A program made the position numbers and the translations under genes. Under the pieces are notes generated by a model. That model searched no databases and was not told the origin of the DNA. It was given only the letters and a program-made list of their open reading frames with translations. From assembly GCA_026686845.1 (NCBI GenBank), contig JAIVEN010000012.1, forward strand, positions 2,234,501 through 2,298,500: 64,000 bases of DNA, in the 5' to 3' direction. Origin of the DNA: Adenanthera pavonina. Lineage: Eukaryota > Streptophyta > Magnoliopsida > Fabales > Fabaceae. Below, one piece after another: positions 11,581 through 23,228 of the stretch (positions within the stretch are counted from its first letter, which is position 1; the number at the start of each line of letters is the position of its first letter).

Positions 11581-12375
11581 CAAAAAGATTCATCCTCGAA
11601 TCTCCATAATTTACATGGTAGGAAAGGGAACGATTAAACGCATCAAGTAAATTATATGGAGTATATTTACCTTTCAAGCTTGATTGATGCATCTGTGCTT
11701 TATTCCTTGCATGAATGTGAAGGACAACATTCTTCCTTAGCTTTTTGAACTAGAACATTGTTCCAATATTAGAAACCTTCACACCTTTAATTTGAATTTC
11801 ATAAGTCCTATCTTCAAGCATTGGTGGATAAGAAATTGAACTTTTCTTCATAGCATATACACTAATGACCTGTAGTAAGTAGCTAGACACAAACTCGACA
11901 TAGGAATACTTAAATGGGACCTAGATGTTAAGTGACACATAGGGAAACAAATAGGGACAAAATGGCACACAAGAAGACTCAATTAAAACCAAGGTACTAG
12001 AAAAACTAAGGAAGACAAAATCTGGACAGATTTGAACATAATGCAATAAATGCAAAATCTGAACAAAGATGGAGATGTGATGACTAAATGGACACACCCT
12101 AACATAGAATAAGAAGAAGAAAATGAGTTGAATAGAAAATGGAACACAAAAGACTCATGAAGGTGAAATGGGATAAACCAACAACCAACCAAAAAGACAC
12201 ATGACCTATGAGACAAACAATAAACATAAAACATAAAATTTATAGTGACTACTTCACAAATACATAGGAAATACAAAACACTATGATGATGAGATGGAAT
12301 GACATAGATGGATAAACTAGAGAAAGAAGGCACTAAAGTAACTAATGGACTCATTATTAACTCATGCAATTTGGA

Positions 12376-12765
12376 CTAAAAAAAAAATCCAGACTCTTGC
12401 AATAATGATGGATGACATAATTTAAATAAATTAGAAACGTAATGAGAAGGACAAAGAAAATACGCTAAAGACACATAAGACAGATGAGGTGAAGAAGGAA
12501 GAAGTTTTGTACAAATTACTTTAAGCTTACTTTCACTTTCATTCTTCCTCAAACTCTTCTTTTCTTTTCTCTTTTCTCTCTTTTTCTTTCTCTTTTTCAA
12601 TCTTCTCTCAATCTTTTTCTCACTTATTCTTTTTACACTCTTTGCATTTTTGTAGAATCTTTCTCTCTTAGTTTTCCCACTCATATTGTTCCACTTAAGC
12701 TTGCTCTTTATTTTCTCATGAGTTTCACCTAAATTACATGGCAATGTTGCATGTGCCTTTTCCAC
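12376..12765 (-). other. Lys-rich reading frame, unknown
   Basis: About 129 codons open on the minus strand, entered in a different frame directly after the stop of the 226-codon ORF. It has no ATG start. The middle is a Lys/Arg/Glu-rich run (about 12540-12620) that looks like low-complexity sequence, and the end is hydrophobic. It may be the frameshifted continuation of the neighbouring ORF or chance. No family recognised. Confidence 0.25.
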
Positions 12766-13445
12766 TACAAAAGAACAGAGACTATAACATGCCCATTCAA
12801 GTTAGAATCAAAAGCATAATCTCCAATTACCATGTCAATATGCTCAACATCAATGCAATTATAAGAGGCAGTTCCCAAAGGAATCATACCATTATCCACA
12901 TAGTTTTCCACCAAATCATTAGCAACAAATAAATCATGTTTTTCTTCTAAAAGTTGCACGTAATCATAGTTAATCTCATTAGCACGGTCATGAAATTCAT
13001 TTTTCAATTGATATAAATTAGAAACACCACTAGAATCAAAAGTACTAGCAACCTCTAGATCATTATTCTCCTCTAATTGATGCAAACAATCAATCTCTTT
13101 AACATAAACAATATCATCAAAATTATTGATATTCTCAGGTTCAGCACATTCATACTTGCTTTCCAATTCAATTGATCCATTACAAGAGATATCATCAATG
13201 CAAACAACATTCATCTCATCAAAATTATCACATCCTAAATCACAAGAGATATCAGTATTAGAATTTTGAGGTTTAGGCATACCTGTAGCAGATTCTCTTG
13301 TTCCATCATCGGTTGTTGAAGTGGTAGCAACTTTGTCATCCGCTCGATCGTCTTTCTTCACATGCGAATCACACACAGTAGGAGTTGGATTATTTTTCAT
13401 GGAGATGTGCATCTCTTTAAGATGTTCATCTTCACTTTTAAGCAT
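12765..13445 (-). CDS. hypothetical acidic protein inside the non-autonomous element
   Basis: This is a 226-codon ATG-started ORF, the only long intact frame in the element. The protein is strongly acidic, rich in Asp, Glu and Asn, with scattered Cys and no zinc knuckle, membrane span or signal peptide. It follows the gag remnant (13480-13797) at the place where autonomous Ty3/gypsy elements go from gag toward protease. It may be an acidic linker of a gag-pol protein or an extra ORF. I do not recognise a family and do not assign a function. That it stays open while the gag before it has stops is the only hint of constraint. Confidence 0.4.
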   Translation of the reverse strand: MLKSEDEHLKEMHISMKNNPTPTVCDSHVKKDDRADDKVATTSTTDDGTRESATGMPKPQNSNTDISCDLGCDNFDEMNVVCIDDISCNGSIELESKYECAEPENINNFDDIVYVKEIDCLHQLEENNDLEVASTFDSSGVSNLYQLKNEFHDRANEINYDYVQLLEEKHDLFVANDLVENYVDNGMIPLGTASYNCIDVEHIDMVIGDYAFDSNLNGHVIVSVLL

Positions 13446-13479
13446 AGGCTAGTTGTGACAAGAACCAAACTTTCTTCTC

Positions 13480-13797
13480 TAAAGACTTTTCATATCCTCC
13501 TATGAAGTGATAGGTTTAAATCCATATTCAATCCAAGTTTTGTAGAACCTTTCCCACCATACTTCTGCATGGTTAGTAAAAGTAATGATGGCATGATCAA
13601 CTTTGTCCTTAGTGATATGGTAATGATCAAACACTTGCTCAATTCCTCTTTCCCATTCCTAATAAAGATTAGGATCATTTTTGCCCTCGAAAGAAGGAAT
13701 TTTCAACTTTAGCTTCCTTAACTTTCGGTCATAGTTGGACACTTTTCTCAAAGACTTCTTGTGAGATGCAAAACTCAGAAATTCTGACATGGTTAGT
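13480..13797 (-). pseudogene. Ty3/gypsy-type gag fragment
   Basis: The minus-strand reading starts at an ATG near 13790 (MSEFLSFASHKKSLRKV). It then passes LKIPSFEGKNDPN, a 'WERGIEQVFDHY' segment and HAEVWWERFYK. This is the retrotransposon gag pattern in which a Pro-Phe-Gly-Asn-Asp-Pro start is followed by a conserved Trp-Trp. Stops interrupt it, one after NDPNLY and one near 13498. Gag proteins build the virus-like particle. The downstream half with the zinc knuckle is missing. Confidence 0.75.
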
Positions 13798-14730
13798 AGC
13801 CAACAAAAGTATAAAGATTAAAGGACCTCACCACTCCCTCACATGTTTCACTCAAATAATGCAAATGCACTCATGTTTCACAGTAAGTTAAGACTTTTTC
13901 AGATATAATGCAATTTCTCTCTTGCCTTTTTCCACTCAAAGCTTGCTTTCTTATGAGAGTACTAAATTAAAACCACAGCTTCAATCAAAAGGAAATTAGT
14001 TTTTAAAGAAGTGACAATCACAGAAAACAAAAGTTTAAAATTAAAGTTCTCAAAGATCCTAATTCGATTAAACAAAAACCAACACAAAATGAGCACAAAA
14101 AAACTGAAATTTCCAACAAGAGAAATCAGAAGGAAATAGAACAAAGAAGGATGAAAATTTGTAGGAAATTGATATGGAAAGAAATCTGAAGGAAGGACAA
14201 ATTATAGAGATTTAAGCTCAACAAATTAGGAAACAATCCCAAATGATCAAATATATGATTTTTTTTTAACAAGATTGAGTTTAAATAAGGAAAAGCTACT
14301 TGGAATTCAAACCAAAATACTTTAACAAAGTATATTCCTCAATCAAATCAGGAACTTAATTAAATCACAAAATTCTGAATTTAACCCAACCAAATCTCTT
14401 TTTCTTTTCTTTTTTTTTTCACTTTTTTTTGTTGCTGCTATATTATTTTTTTTGCAGCAATTAATCCCTCTTTTTTTTAGATTTTTTTTATTTTTTTTTG
14501 CTGCTATTATTTTTTTTATGGTGAACAACAACACGAAAACAATGATCATGAACAGTAATTCGAACAGTCCGGTGAACAGTAATCACGAAACAGTGCGGGA
14601 ACAGTACCAAAACAGTTCGGTGAACAATGACAATTGTATGAGGTGTACAGTGACGTGAAAATTTTCCTTAAGCAACAAAGATGGAATGAAACAAGGAAAT
14701 AAGCAAAATAAAGAACACACCTTGATTTGC
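13798..14730 (-). other. leader region of the non-autonomous element
   Basis: Non-coding DNA between the primer site and gag. It contains homopolymer-rich DNA (T runs near 14405-14520 in plus orientation) and a cluster of short GAACAGT-like repeats near 14550-14620. Confidence 0.5.
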
Positions 14731-14750
14731 GCACCTAAGCTCTGATGCCA
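14731..14750 (-). promoter_or_regulatory. primer binding site
   Basis: On the minus strand the site reads TGGCATCAGAGCTTAGGTGC, two bases inside the 5' LTR. It matches the initiator-Met tRNA type site (TGGTATCAGAGC) with one change. Confidence 0.85.
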
Positions 14751-14752
14751 AA

Positions 14753-15608
14753 TGATAAGTAAACCCTTATGGAACCCGTCCAAAGAACCCACTTTGATAT
14801 GTAAGACACCCGGATTTTGGTGAAACAAGGAACACAAAGACTAGACAGCAAAGAAAAGAACGAAAATGCACAAGAACAGAAGCAAAAGAAAGCCAAAACA
14901 AAGAAATAAGATATATAGATGTTGGTCTTGATGAATTAGAATCCAAGAGAACCAGTCTCTTGAACCCTAGTTCCGGTGACGCCACAAGGATTGACCAATT
15001 CCTTGATAAGTCATAGTTTCATCATAGTACTCAAAGAACGCAAGAGAAACTCACAAAATCTGAAACTTTAATCATTCAAATCTCCAAAAACACACATAAA
15101 AGATAACCTTCAATAGGGAAGGTAAAATCTAACCTAATAAGCCTAGAAACACTAATTAATTTGGGCTCAAGTAGTCTTAATAGGATTAGAAGACTTTGGG
15201 CTCAAACAACACTCCTGTTGGACCTACAAAACTAATAAAATAAAGCCCTAAAATAAAATAATGAAAATTCATAAAAAATAATAAAATAATACCTAAGCCA
15301 TTATAAACATGCCACTACATTAATGAAATCACATGTTTGGCATATGACATGTTTATTTACAAGTTGGGCCATCAAAAAGACTATTAATTAAAGAATTGGG
15401 CTTTATTAGTCACTTAAGTTTAGCCCATAATTAATAAAAATGAAATTAACACTAATTAAGCCCAATAATGCTTAAGTCATATACTATTTTAGTGAAGCAC
15501 ATGATCTTTTAAGTAATATCTTCCAATGGGCTTCTCTTGGGCTTGAATCTTTCCAAGTAATAAGACATCCTACCATATTCCTGAATTTGTCTAAGTCATC
15601 TTCTATCA
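14753..15608 (-). repeat. 5' LTR of the non-autonomous element
   Basis: 856 bp, aligned with 10725-11567 over its length with scattered substitutions and a small extra segment near 15240. It should hold the element's promoter, on the minus strand. Confidence 0.88.
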
Positions 15609-17278
15609 CATTCCCAATAGCAAGTTTATTTCAAATAATTATGTCATTTAAATCACATAAAATTCATATTATTATCACATAGAATATCAAAATACCATAT
15701 TGTTAAATAAAAATTTTGGCAGAGTTTCTCCTTAGAAAATTGACATCTCGAGGAGCAAACCCCTTCATTTTATAGCCAAAATGAGTCACAAAAGATCACA
15801 ATAACAATATGGCAACAATATTTCATCATAGAAACATTATAGAAAAACATAAAACAAGAAATAAAACTTTGCTAACTTAGGTGATATGCTTTGAGAAACC
15901 ATTTGCTTCCAAAGCTTCCACTCACTTCCTTAGGCCTTTTCAAGTCCTAAAGCATCATAAAAAACTTAATCAACTAAATCAAAGGGTTGCTTTATAAAAT
16001 CTCAATCAAACCCTAAAATCTCATAGTTATTCTTAAGCATTTTTTTATTCCAACACTTGTTTTTAAGATGAGAAATCCATTTTTAATATCAAATCCCTAA
16101 AAATCCCACTTCTTCCTATACTTGTATATTGGCTAAAAATCAAGGCATAAGAGGAAAGAATGGATTTTTCAAAAACTTATTCCAGAACTTACTAAAACTT
16201 ACTTTTCTTGCATTTTCTCACACTTTCTGGAATATTTCTATTTTTACGAAATACCATAAAATGCATGAGTATATGGGAAATGAAGAAAGACGGTAAGATC
16301 ATATGCTCAGTCCTTAATTGGAATTAATTTTTCATGAGGTTCTTAGCAGAAATTAATTTTAGAATCGAGCTGAGAGGTATGCAAAATACCACTTGAATAG
16401 AAGCCTATCTTAAGCTAAATGCAATGGTATAAATATTGTGTAACTGGGAGGTCGAGTTGAAAGATAGACCACTTTGAAAGTATAGAATAAATAATACAAG
16501 AAGAATTATTAAAAAAAATTGATCTATGGGGAAAATTATCAAAAACTACCCGGAAGAATCAGTATTTGCATTTTTACTCAGCTCAAGGGCAGAACAGTCA
16601 TTTCCTAAATTAGATATAAAATGTGAAAATTTCATTGAAGCCTAAGGGAAAGAATGCATGATATCCTAAATGCATAGAGAAATAAAGAAAACTGAGATAT
16701 AGAGAGAAAAATGGAAAAGGGTGAAAATGTCATTTTTTCAAGTAAGAAGGAAAAATTAGGAAATTATAATTGGTCCCAGAAATAAAAATCATATGCATTT
16801 TAGTTCTTAAAAGAAGGAAATTTAGTGCAAAATAGTCCTTGGGGAAAATTACACTTAAGGGCTCAAAAGAATTAAAATATAATTTTATCCCATATTAAGT
16901 GTATTTTTATAAATATGAAAAATTTTAGAATCAACATGTCACAAGGGCCATTTAAACAATTACACTAAATTTCAAAATTTTAGAAAATTACCATAAAGGA
17001 GAAAAATTTTTGGATAATTACACTTAAGGACCCAACATTTTGTTAACTGCAATTGAGTCCCAATGTGTAAAATGACCATTTTGCCCCTTATGGTATTCAT
17101 TTGTCATTTTAATACTGCATCTTTTCCATTCATTCCTTTAATACATTCTCATAGGGTACATCATAATCTTATTCTAACTTTCTTTTTTTTTTTTATCATA
17201 TATTACTTCCTTTCTCATATTCCCATAAGGTACATCATAATTGCATTTTTACCTAGCTCTAAAAATCAGGGTGTTACA
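15609..17278 (-). repeat. probable LTR-type DNA ending at 17278
   Basis: On the minus strand a TGTAACACCCTGATTTTTAG edge starts at 17278; TGTAACACCC is a common start for plant Ty3/gypsy LTRs. The phrase AATTTTGGCAGAGTTTCTCC near 15712 also resembles such repeats. I found no second copy inside the window, so it may be a solo or truncated LTR. No coding remains. Confidence 0.4.
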
Positions 17279-19951
17279 TAATTTGTAACAACTTAACTCC
17301 AATACACCTCAAAAGACTGCCTCAACCTTCAGAAATGCAAAAAACTTCGAATCATGCTGGAATAGTGCTGGGGCTATAGCCAGTTAGTAATGCCATGACT
17401 TCAGAGAGGCAGAATAGGTTGGTGCTGTGGCCGTTATAGTACCACCGCGGCGTGGGAGAAATAGAACCGCTTGATGCCATGGCTAAGCTTCTAGCACCAC
17501 GGTGCCCACATTAGAACTTGTATCAACAAATTGCTGATTTTCTAGTGAACTTCTGACGTGTACAACTTTTTGCTCTGATCTCCGACTAATCTGATTCTAA
17601 TTCCTACAAGTCAATCTTATCCCAATCTATCCATAAACATTGATTTCACATAAATCCATCTCTGTATGGAGATTTTGGATATCTTACACCATTTTGGATA
17701 CTTTTTGACCAAAACTCAAACTTTAAGCATTCTAATTGCTACCAAAGGTAAATTAGCAACTATGCACCATCTATAAAAGGTCCTATTTGACTCAACCAAC
17801 TTGTCCAAGAATGTTTTATCCTAGAGAAATCAATCCTCCGAGATTTGACCCCCCTTGAATACTAATTCCACACAATGAACTACATGCCCAAAACATACAT
17901 ACAAGGCCTAAAACCCCCTTTGGGTTCCTGCATATGGCCATTTTGACTCACAACACCTTTTCCAACAATAATGACCTATACCGGGGTCCATATCATTATG
18001 ACACATATACAAACTGTGCCTAGCACATATCCATACTTAGCACATATCATCCCTCATCATCAATTTCATCACATAATCATCTATATTATCTAAACATCAT
18101 CGTCACAATCATCCCATCATCACATAGCATACAAATAATACTCCCAGGACACTTATATAGGCACCAGGCCACATCAACCTACATGGAACATTATTATATA
18201 AACTGAATAATGTATAACTACTTGTTACACCTGGATATTCTTGTGGACAGAGAGGACTAAAACTCCTTGGTTTTCTCTAAGCTAGTTCTAGTCTTACCTT
18301 AAAATGTTAGTCATGGGAGGGGTTGTGAGACAAAGTCTAGTAATCGGGACAAATACACACATACAATAATATTATCAATATCACACATATATGCAAATGA
18401 TGTAGTGTGATGCAAATGCTATGGTATATATATCTCCTTCGTACACAACTAGAACCACGAGCTGACATCATCACAAGATATTTCAAATAGGTGATTTCCT
18501 TCCAACAGCCAGTGAAGACTGATTCTACAACATCACCAAGCTCACCTTACACTAGTGCACCCAGCCAAAGGTCACACCAATATTTGAACCATGGTTCTCT
18601 TTCCCCTAGACCACATGAATTGGTGGTGATTTAGGGAAGGTGCAATCCACTGCCACTTGGCTCTCCTGGCCATAGGAGAAAATTTAGTGACAGGAATGCT
18701 CCATCCTATCACCATATCATATCATCATCATATCCCATCTCATCATCATATCACATCTCATCATCACCTCCTAATCCACCACACAATATGCATCAAATGG
18801 TGATGATGTCAATGTTATGCCAACATGCCTCTTCCAATATATAATCATCATCACGGTCATGCTAGCATGTGATCATATGTGGATGCTATAATCATATATA
18901 CACATATACAATATCACACTCATCATCATCATATACAAGTACCTCGTCTAGCTGTGTGCATACCACGATATGTAAAAAAACCATATACATACACATAATG
19001 ATATCATGGTATCAATGGAAACATGCATATGTATATATGTATATATATACACATATAAATACAAATCAACAATTATAAAATAAACACCTAGTTACCTCGA
19101 ATTACCGATACCACACACATAGGGGAAATTAGGCAAGCCTCCGATGCACCCATCATGAATCATACACTTCCAACTAGCCACACAATCACTACAACATCAT
19201 AATACCTTTGACTAACATAACATTCATAACAATCCATAACCTATAATTTCATCATTCAAGCTTAACCTATTGTTCCCATAGCACAAACACACCTCAACAT
19301 GCCCTAATTAAATATCCTAAGCATGATTATCCATATACATTTTAGATTCCAAACACCCTTCATCATTTCTATCCTAAGGTTTACCCCAAATCATGCATGA
19401 TCCTTGTAAAACTCACACCCAAGCTTTAATAGCACTAAACCACACTTTAATAATCCATTTACACCCATTTTAATTAGTACAATCTCAATCTAGCTGATCC
19501 CTTAAGCTTAAACCTGAATTCCAACCTAAAAATTGAAGAGAAAAGAGAGGAGGAATGGTTAGAGATCACTTACCAATAAAGATTTAACCCTCGAGGTAGA
19601 AAATCATCACCCCAAGTCAGAGAAACGAAGCTCTAGTAGAGCTCCTCTATTTTCTCCCTTCATTCTTCTTATTGGTTGACTGAAATGGTTTCTGATTTAT
19701 AGAAATTTGGTGTTTGGTGCCTCAGCAAGAGATAAGTTTGTTGCGGCATAGAGCCCTGCTACCTGAAAATATTATTCAATCTCTATCTCGTTCGCCACAG
19801 CACCCTTGTTTTAGGCCGAAGCGTGGGAGCTTTTGTCCTAATTCTTCCCAACTTCTCTCATTTCATCCTTCCTCTGGTCTTACACACATTACCAAGTATA
19901 CTTCCCGTTAGTTTGAGATTAAATCTAAGATAGTATATTGAGGGTTGTTAC
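17279..19951 (-). repeat. LTR-like non-coding region ending at 19951
   Basis: A second minus-strand edge, TGTAACAACCCTC, starts at 19951. A TATA-like CTATAAATC (about 19697-19705, minus strand) lies roughly 250 bases inside. Around 17350-17510 and 19725-19830 are GC-richer patches with repeated words such as GCCGTTATAG and CACCACGGTGCCC. A CATCATCATAT-rich low-complexity stretch covers about 18710-18950. No convincing ORF was found. Confidence 0.4.
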
Positions 19952-20339
19952 ATAATTGCTTTCATTATTAAGTTCATAGTTAATTTTCTTCACCCCTAAT
20001 AAATTGCTGATTTATGATGTATTGATTGGTGTAAGGTCAAACATACTGTTAGTTATGATTAGATAAAGCTACTCAATGCATGGTTGTAGAGGGGTATGTG
20101 CATGACATCCTAGGAGACATGCTTCATAATGCACCCTTACCTATGGACCATCTTAATGTGTTGATTGAGGTAGCCAGAAAGGAGAGTGCTAGGTTGCCTA
20201 TTCTTGTGGGGTATGTGGAAATAGTAGGAATGGTAGTGAGTATCTTTGTAGTATAGCTTGCACACCTCATCACTGCAACTGTAATGGTATAGGTATGTCA
20301 ATTGACACCACACCATAATTTTCTGTTATGAAGTATGAA

Positions 20340-22448
20340 TGTGGTTAGTCCCAAACCAACCCACTTTGTGCTTAGTTCAAAGGGAAGAAAAAAGTCCAAA
20401 GGTTGAGACAATCAAAGGAATCAATAGCTCAACTAGCAAAGCAGCTATCCAAGCATATAGTTTTAGACACTTTTTAAAAGATAGTTGTCAAGTTTCTACT
20501 ACAATCGCTTCAGGGCAAAGTTGAAACAAGAATTGATTTTGACAAAAAAAATTTACAATAAGGTAGTATTTGAAAGTATCAATGTTGAAATGGTGGCCTA
20601 CATAATCAATCATCAATGGATCGAGGCTAAGAATGTTAGCTTGTATATAATATACTTGATATTTATTTATTTTTCAATTTAGGCCTTTATATTAATCTAT
20701 TTGTTTTGTTATTTTATTTTATTTTTCAGTTTAATGTACCTGTATGAGGCATTCTTGGTCTCTCGTAATAATTTATATTCATCCACCCCTAAGAGGTAGT
20801 GGGTCCTCTTGCAAAATTGCCCCACACCAAGGTTACTAAACAATAATAATTAGTTGCGGATGCATTCATTTTAAGGGCTAATAAAGATGTCTTATTCTTG
20901 TTTCCTTATAGTAATGTGTAAGTGAATACTAAACTTTCAAATTATGACATATTAGATGTGAATTGCTTAATTATGATTTGCTAATGACATCGGTTATTTT
21001 TCTATAGAACTCATTAGATGTTAATTGTAATCAATCCAATGGAGTCAACCATATACTTTCTAGATCCTTTGAATTATAAACCAGAACTTCATGAACAAAT
21101 GATGGGGATACTTAATAAGTAAGAATATTTATTTATTTTTTATGTATTTGATTTTCTATACTTCTATGTGATAATTCAAAGTTTTTCATATATTAATTAA
21201 GCTTTTTTATTTCTTTTGGTTAACAATGCCATGTCAATTTTTCGAGTAACACGAGGGTGTAGAGATAATGATAAAGGCAAAATGGTGAAACCACTACCTT
21301 CCTTGTTATATAAATGGAAAAGAATACAAGTATGTATAAATTAATATTCAAACAATTGTTGAGATTATCATATCCTTATTGTAATTAATGTAATTTTTTT
21401 CCTTTAGTGTCCAAGACAATCAACCGAATGATAATGATTGTAGATACTATATAATGTTGCTCATGAAAGATATCATCACACAAGGTTAAAGCACGATCAC
21501 AAACATGGTATGTTGTTCCATTATATTACATTAATGTTTATAAAGTTCTACTAATTTCACTTATGTAACTTATATGATATTTTAATTTGTAGTACTTCCC
21601 TGATACCTATTATCCTCAATACTCCAAAGCTCATATTAAAGACCTCATCAAATAGTGGTGTCAGCACATGCTTTAAAAGTGCCCGTAGTGAGAGATAACT
21701 AATTAACTTATTTTAATTATGATTACCTTGGTGAAAAAAATTGTTCTAGGTAATGTTAAAATAACTTTTGCTTATGTGGTGCAAGTGTGGATGTTGTAAG
21801 GATAAAGAGGGAACATAAAGATAAGATGTTGCAAGTTTGTATGTGCTTATGTGCTTAGTTGTTGGTGTAGTTTTGGACATATCGTTGTTGTTGGTACAGT
21901 TTGGACATATAGTTGTTGTTAGTATAGTTTAAAACTTGTTTATAGTTTTGTAGGTCTTTGTAGTTTGTATAGTTTTTGACATAGTGAAAAAAGATTAGAA
22001 AGTTTGTCTTAGTTATTGTTGTAAATACAGGTTGATTGTAAAGAATATATATTAGTTGTAAGTACTTACTGGAAAGAAAACATGCTAATTTTTCTATAAA
22101 AAATACTAGCTTTAGTTGGCGTTTGATCTTGAAAACGCCAACTATAAACCATTTTTTAAAAAAATATAGAAAAGTTCATATTTGTTGTGCAAACTCCAAC
22201 TAAAGTTTCTTCTTAGTTGCCATCTAGGTGTGACCTTAGTTGGTGTTTGTTACAACAAAGGCCAACTCGGTGGTAGAACTTGCCACTTGAAAGGGTCCGA
22301 CCCAACTCGATCTGGATTAGTTTGGTTCTTGATAAATCCTTTAATTAAAATAGTGTAAGTCCAAACATGGAAAAAAAAGGTTTGGCATTTTTGAAACATC
22401 AATAAAGGCAAAAAATAATTGCCAATTATTTCTTTTTTTGGTATAGTG
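20340..22448 (+). mobile_element. CACTA (En/Spm) transposon remnant, right part
   Basis: The right end reads ...TTTTTTTGGTATAGTG at 22448, so the terminus is CACTATACC on the minus strand, as in CACTA elements. The preceding 400 bases hold subterminal repeats in both orientations (TTAGTTGGCGTTT, AACGCCAACTA, TTAGTTGGTGTTT, GCCAACT). Further left is a ULP1-like peptidase pseudogene, a domain commonly encoded beside the CACTA transposase. I could not find the left terminus or a clear transposase, so the start is approximate. A frame near 20340-20680 is open in parts but unassigned. Confidence 0.75.
21007..21488 (+). pseudogene. CACTA-associated ULP1-like (C48) cysteine peptidase fragment
   Basis: Three exon-like pieces can be read. 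Piece one (21007-21118, after a TTTTTCTATAG acceptor and ending at a GTAAGA donor) has a His followed by a TAG where the family has Trp, then STIYFLDPLNYKPEL. Piece two covers about 21230-21329 and ends at a GTATGT donor. Piece three (from 21408, after CCTTTAG) starts CPRQ and, after a one-base shift, gives NDNDCRYYIMLLMKDIITQ. The His, Asp and Cys of the C48 catalytic core are visible. The stop and the frameshift make it non-functional. ULP1-type peptidases cleave ubiquitin-like tags; the role in CACTA elements is unclear. Confidence 0.78.
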
Positions 22449-22808
22449 GTTCAAGTCAAAATTCAAAATCTCAACCAATAATACATGAAATCAAGTAATA
22501 CAGTGGTATCCATAAGAGCAAGTATGAAAACATCATTTCTATGTTTTTACAATAATCCCCAAGCTAGTATTTAAGTTAGAAAGTGAAGAACACCATTTTC
22601 CTCACCATGCACAGTGATGAATTCGTGCAAGAAAGTGAGGAGAAATGCAAATAATGATTACCTTCGGATTTTAAGCTTAAGATTCCATGAAGAGATCAAG
22701 CCCTAACACCTAGAAAATGATCTCTTTCATTGCTTTTTCAAGCTCCCTCCCTTTCTTCTTTTTTAAAAAAGAACGCATTATGCCTTCTCTTTCCCATTAT
22801 GAGAAAAG

Positions 22809-23228
22809 TAGAGTTGGCAATCCAGGTTGGGTCAAAAAGCCCGGTCGCCAAACAGGCTTGGCTAGTAAAGCCCAAGCCCGTAATGGCATGAGGCCATAAG
22901 CTTGTATTTTTTAAAACATATTTTTCATTTTTTTAATGTTTTCATATAATAATTGAAATTAATACAACTAATTATTACCATCATTTATAAAAAAATTGAC
23001 ATAATATTTAAATTTTATAATTTATACATAACTAATTAATAAAATAATATATTTTTTAATATTTTAAATAAAAAAGGGGAAAACGAGCCAACCTGTGACC
23101 CGCTTGGGTTAGACCTAAATAGGTCAGGCCTAAAAAGTCTATTTTTCCTTTAGACTTTCAGTTTTAAAACCCAACCCACCCATTTTATCGGATTAGCCCG
23201 TTTGACTTGATTAATATTGCCGGCTCTA
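22809..23228. mobile_element. hAT-type MITE
   Basis: A 420-bp AT-rich element with terminal inverted repeats TAGAGTTGGCAAT and ATTGCCGGCTCTA (11 of 13 paired). It is flanked by 8-bp repeats GAGAAAAG and GAGAAAGG (7 of 8). Eight-base duplications and this end type fit the hAT superfamily. It has no coding capacity. Inside the ends are matching GC-richer arms (GGCTTGGCTAGTAAAGCCC and the region near 23090). Confidence 0.85.

Larger units (their letters stand above)
10725..15608 (-). mobile_element. non-autonomous LTR retrotransposon with a gag remnant
   Basis: Two direct repeats of about 0.85 kb flank 3.2 kb of internal DNA. On the minus strand the element has TG...CA ends (TGATAG...TTATCA). 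A primer binding site lies two bases inside the 5' LTR, and a purine tract ends exactly at the 3' LTR. Flanking pentamers are CATTT on the left and CATTC on the right, a 4/5 match. The internal region holds a broken gag and two other readings but no protease, reverse transcriptase or integrase. It must therefore depend on a related element for movement. The gag sequence is of Ty3/gypsy type. Confidence 0.88.

Noticed and set aside
18869..19078. 69-codon ORF rich in Ser, Thr, Tyr and His
   Set aside because: It arises from CATCAT/ATATAC low-complexity DNA.
22717..22899. 60-codon ORF ending inside the hAT MITE
   Set aside because: It reads through the MITE boundary and has no similarity to known proteins.
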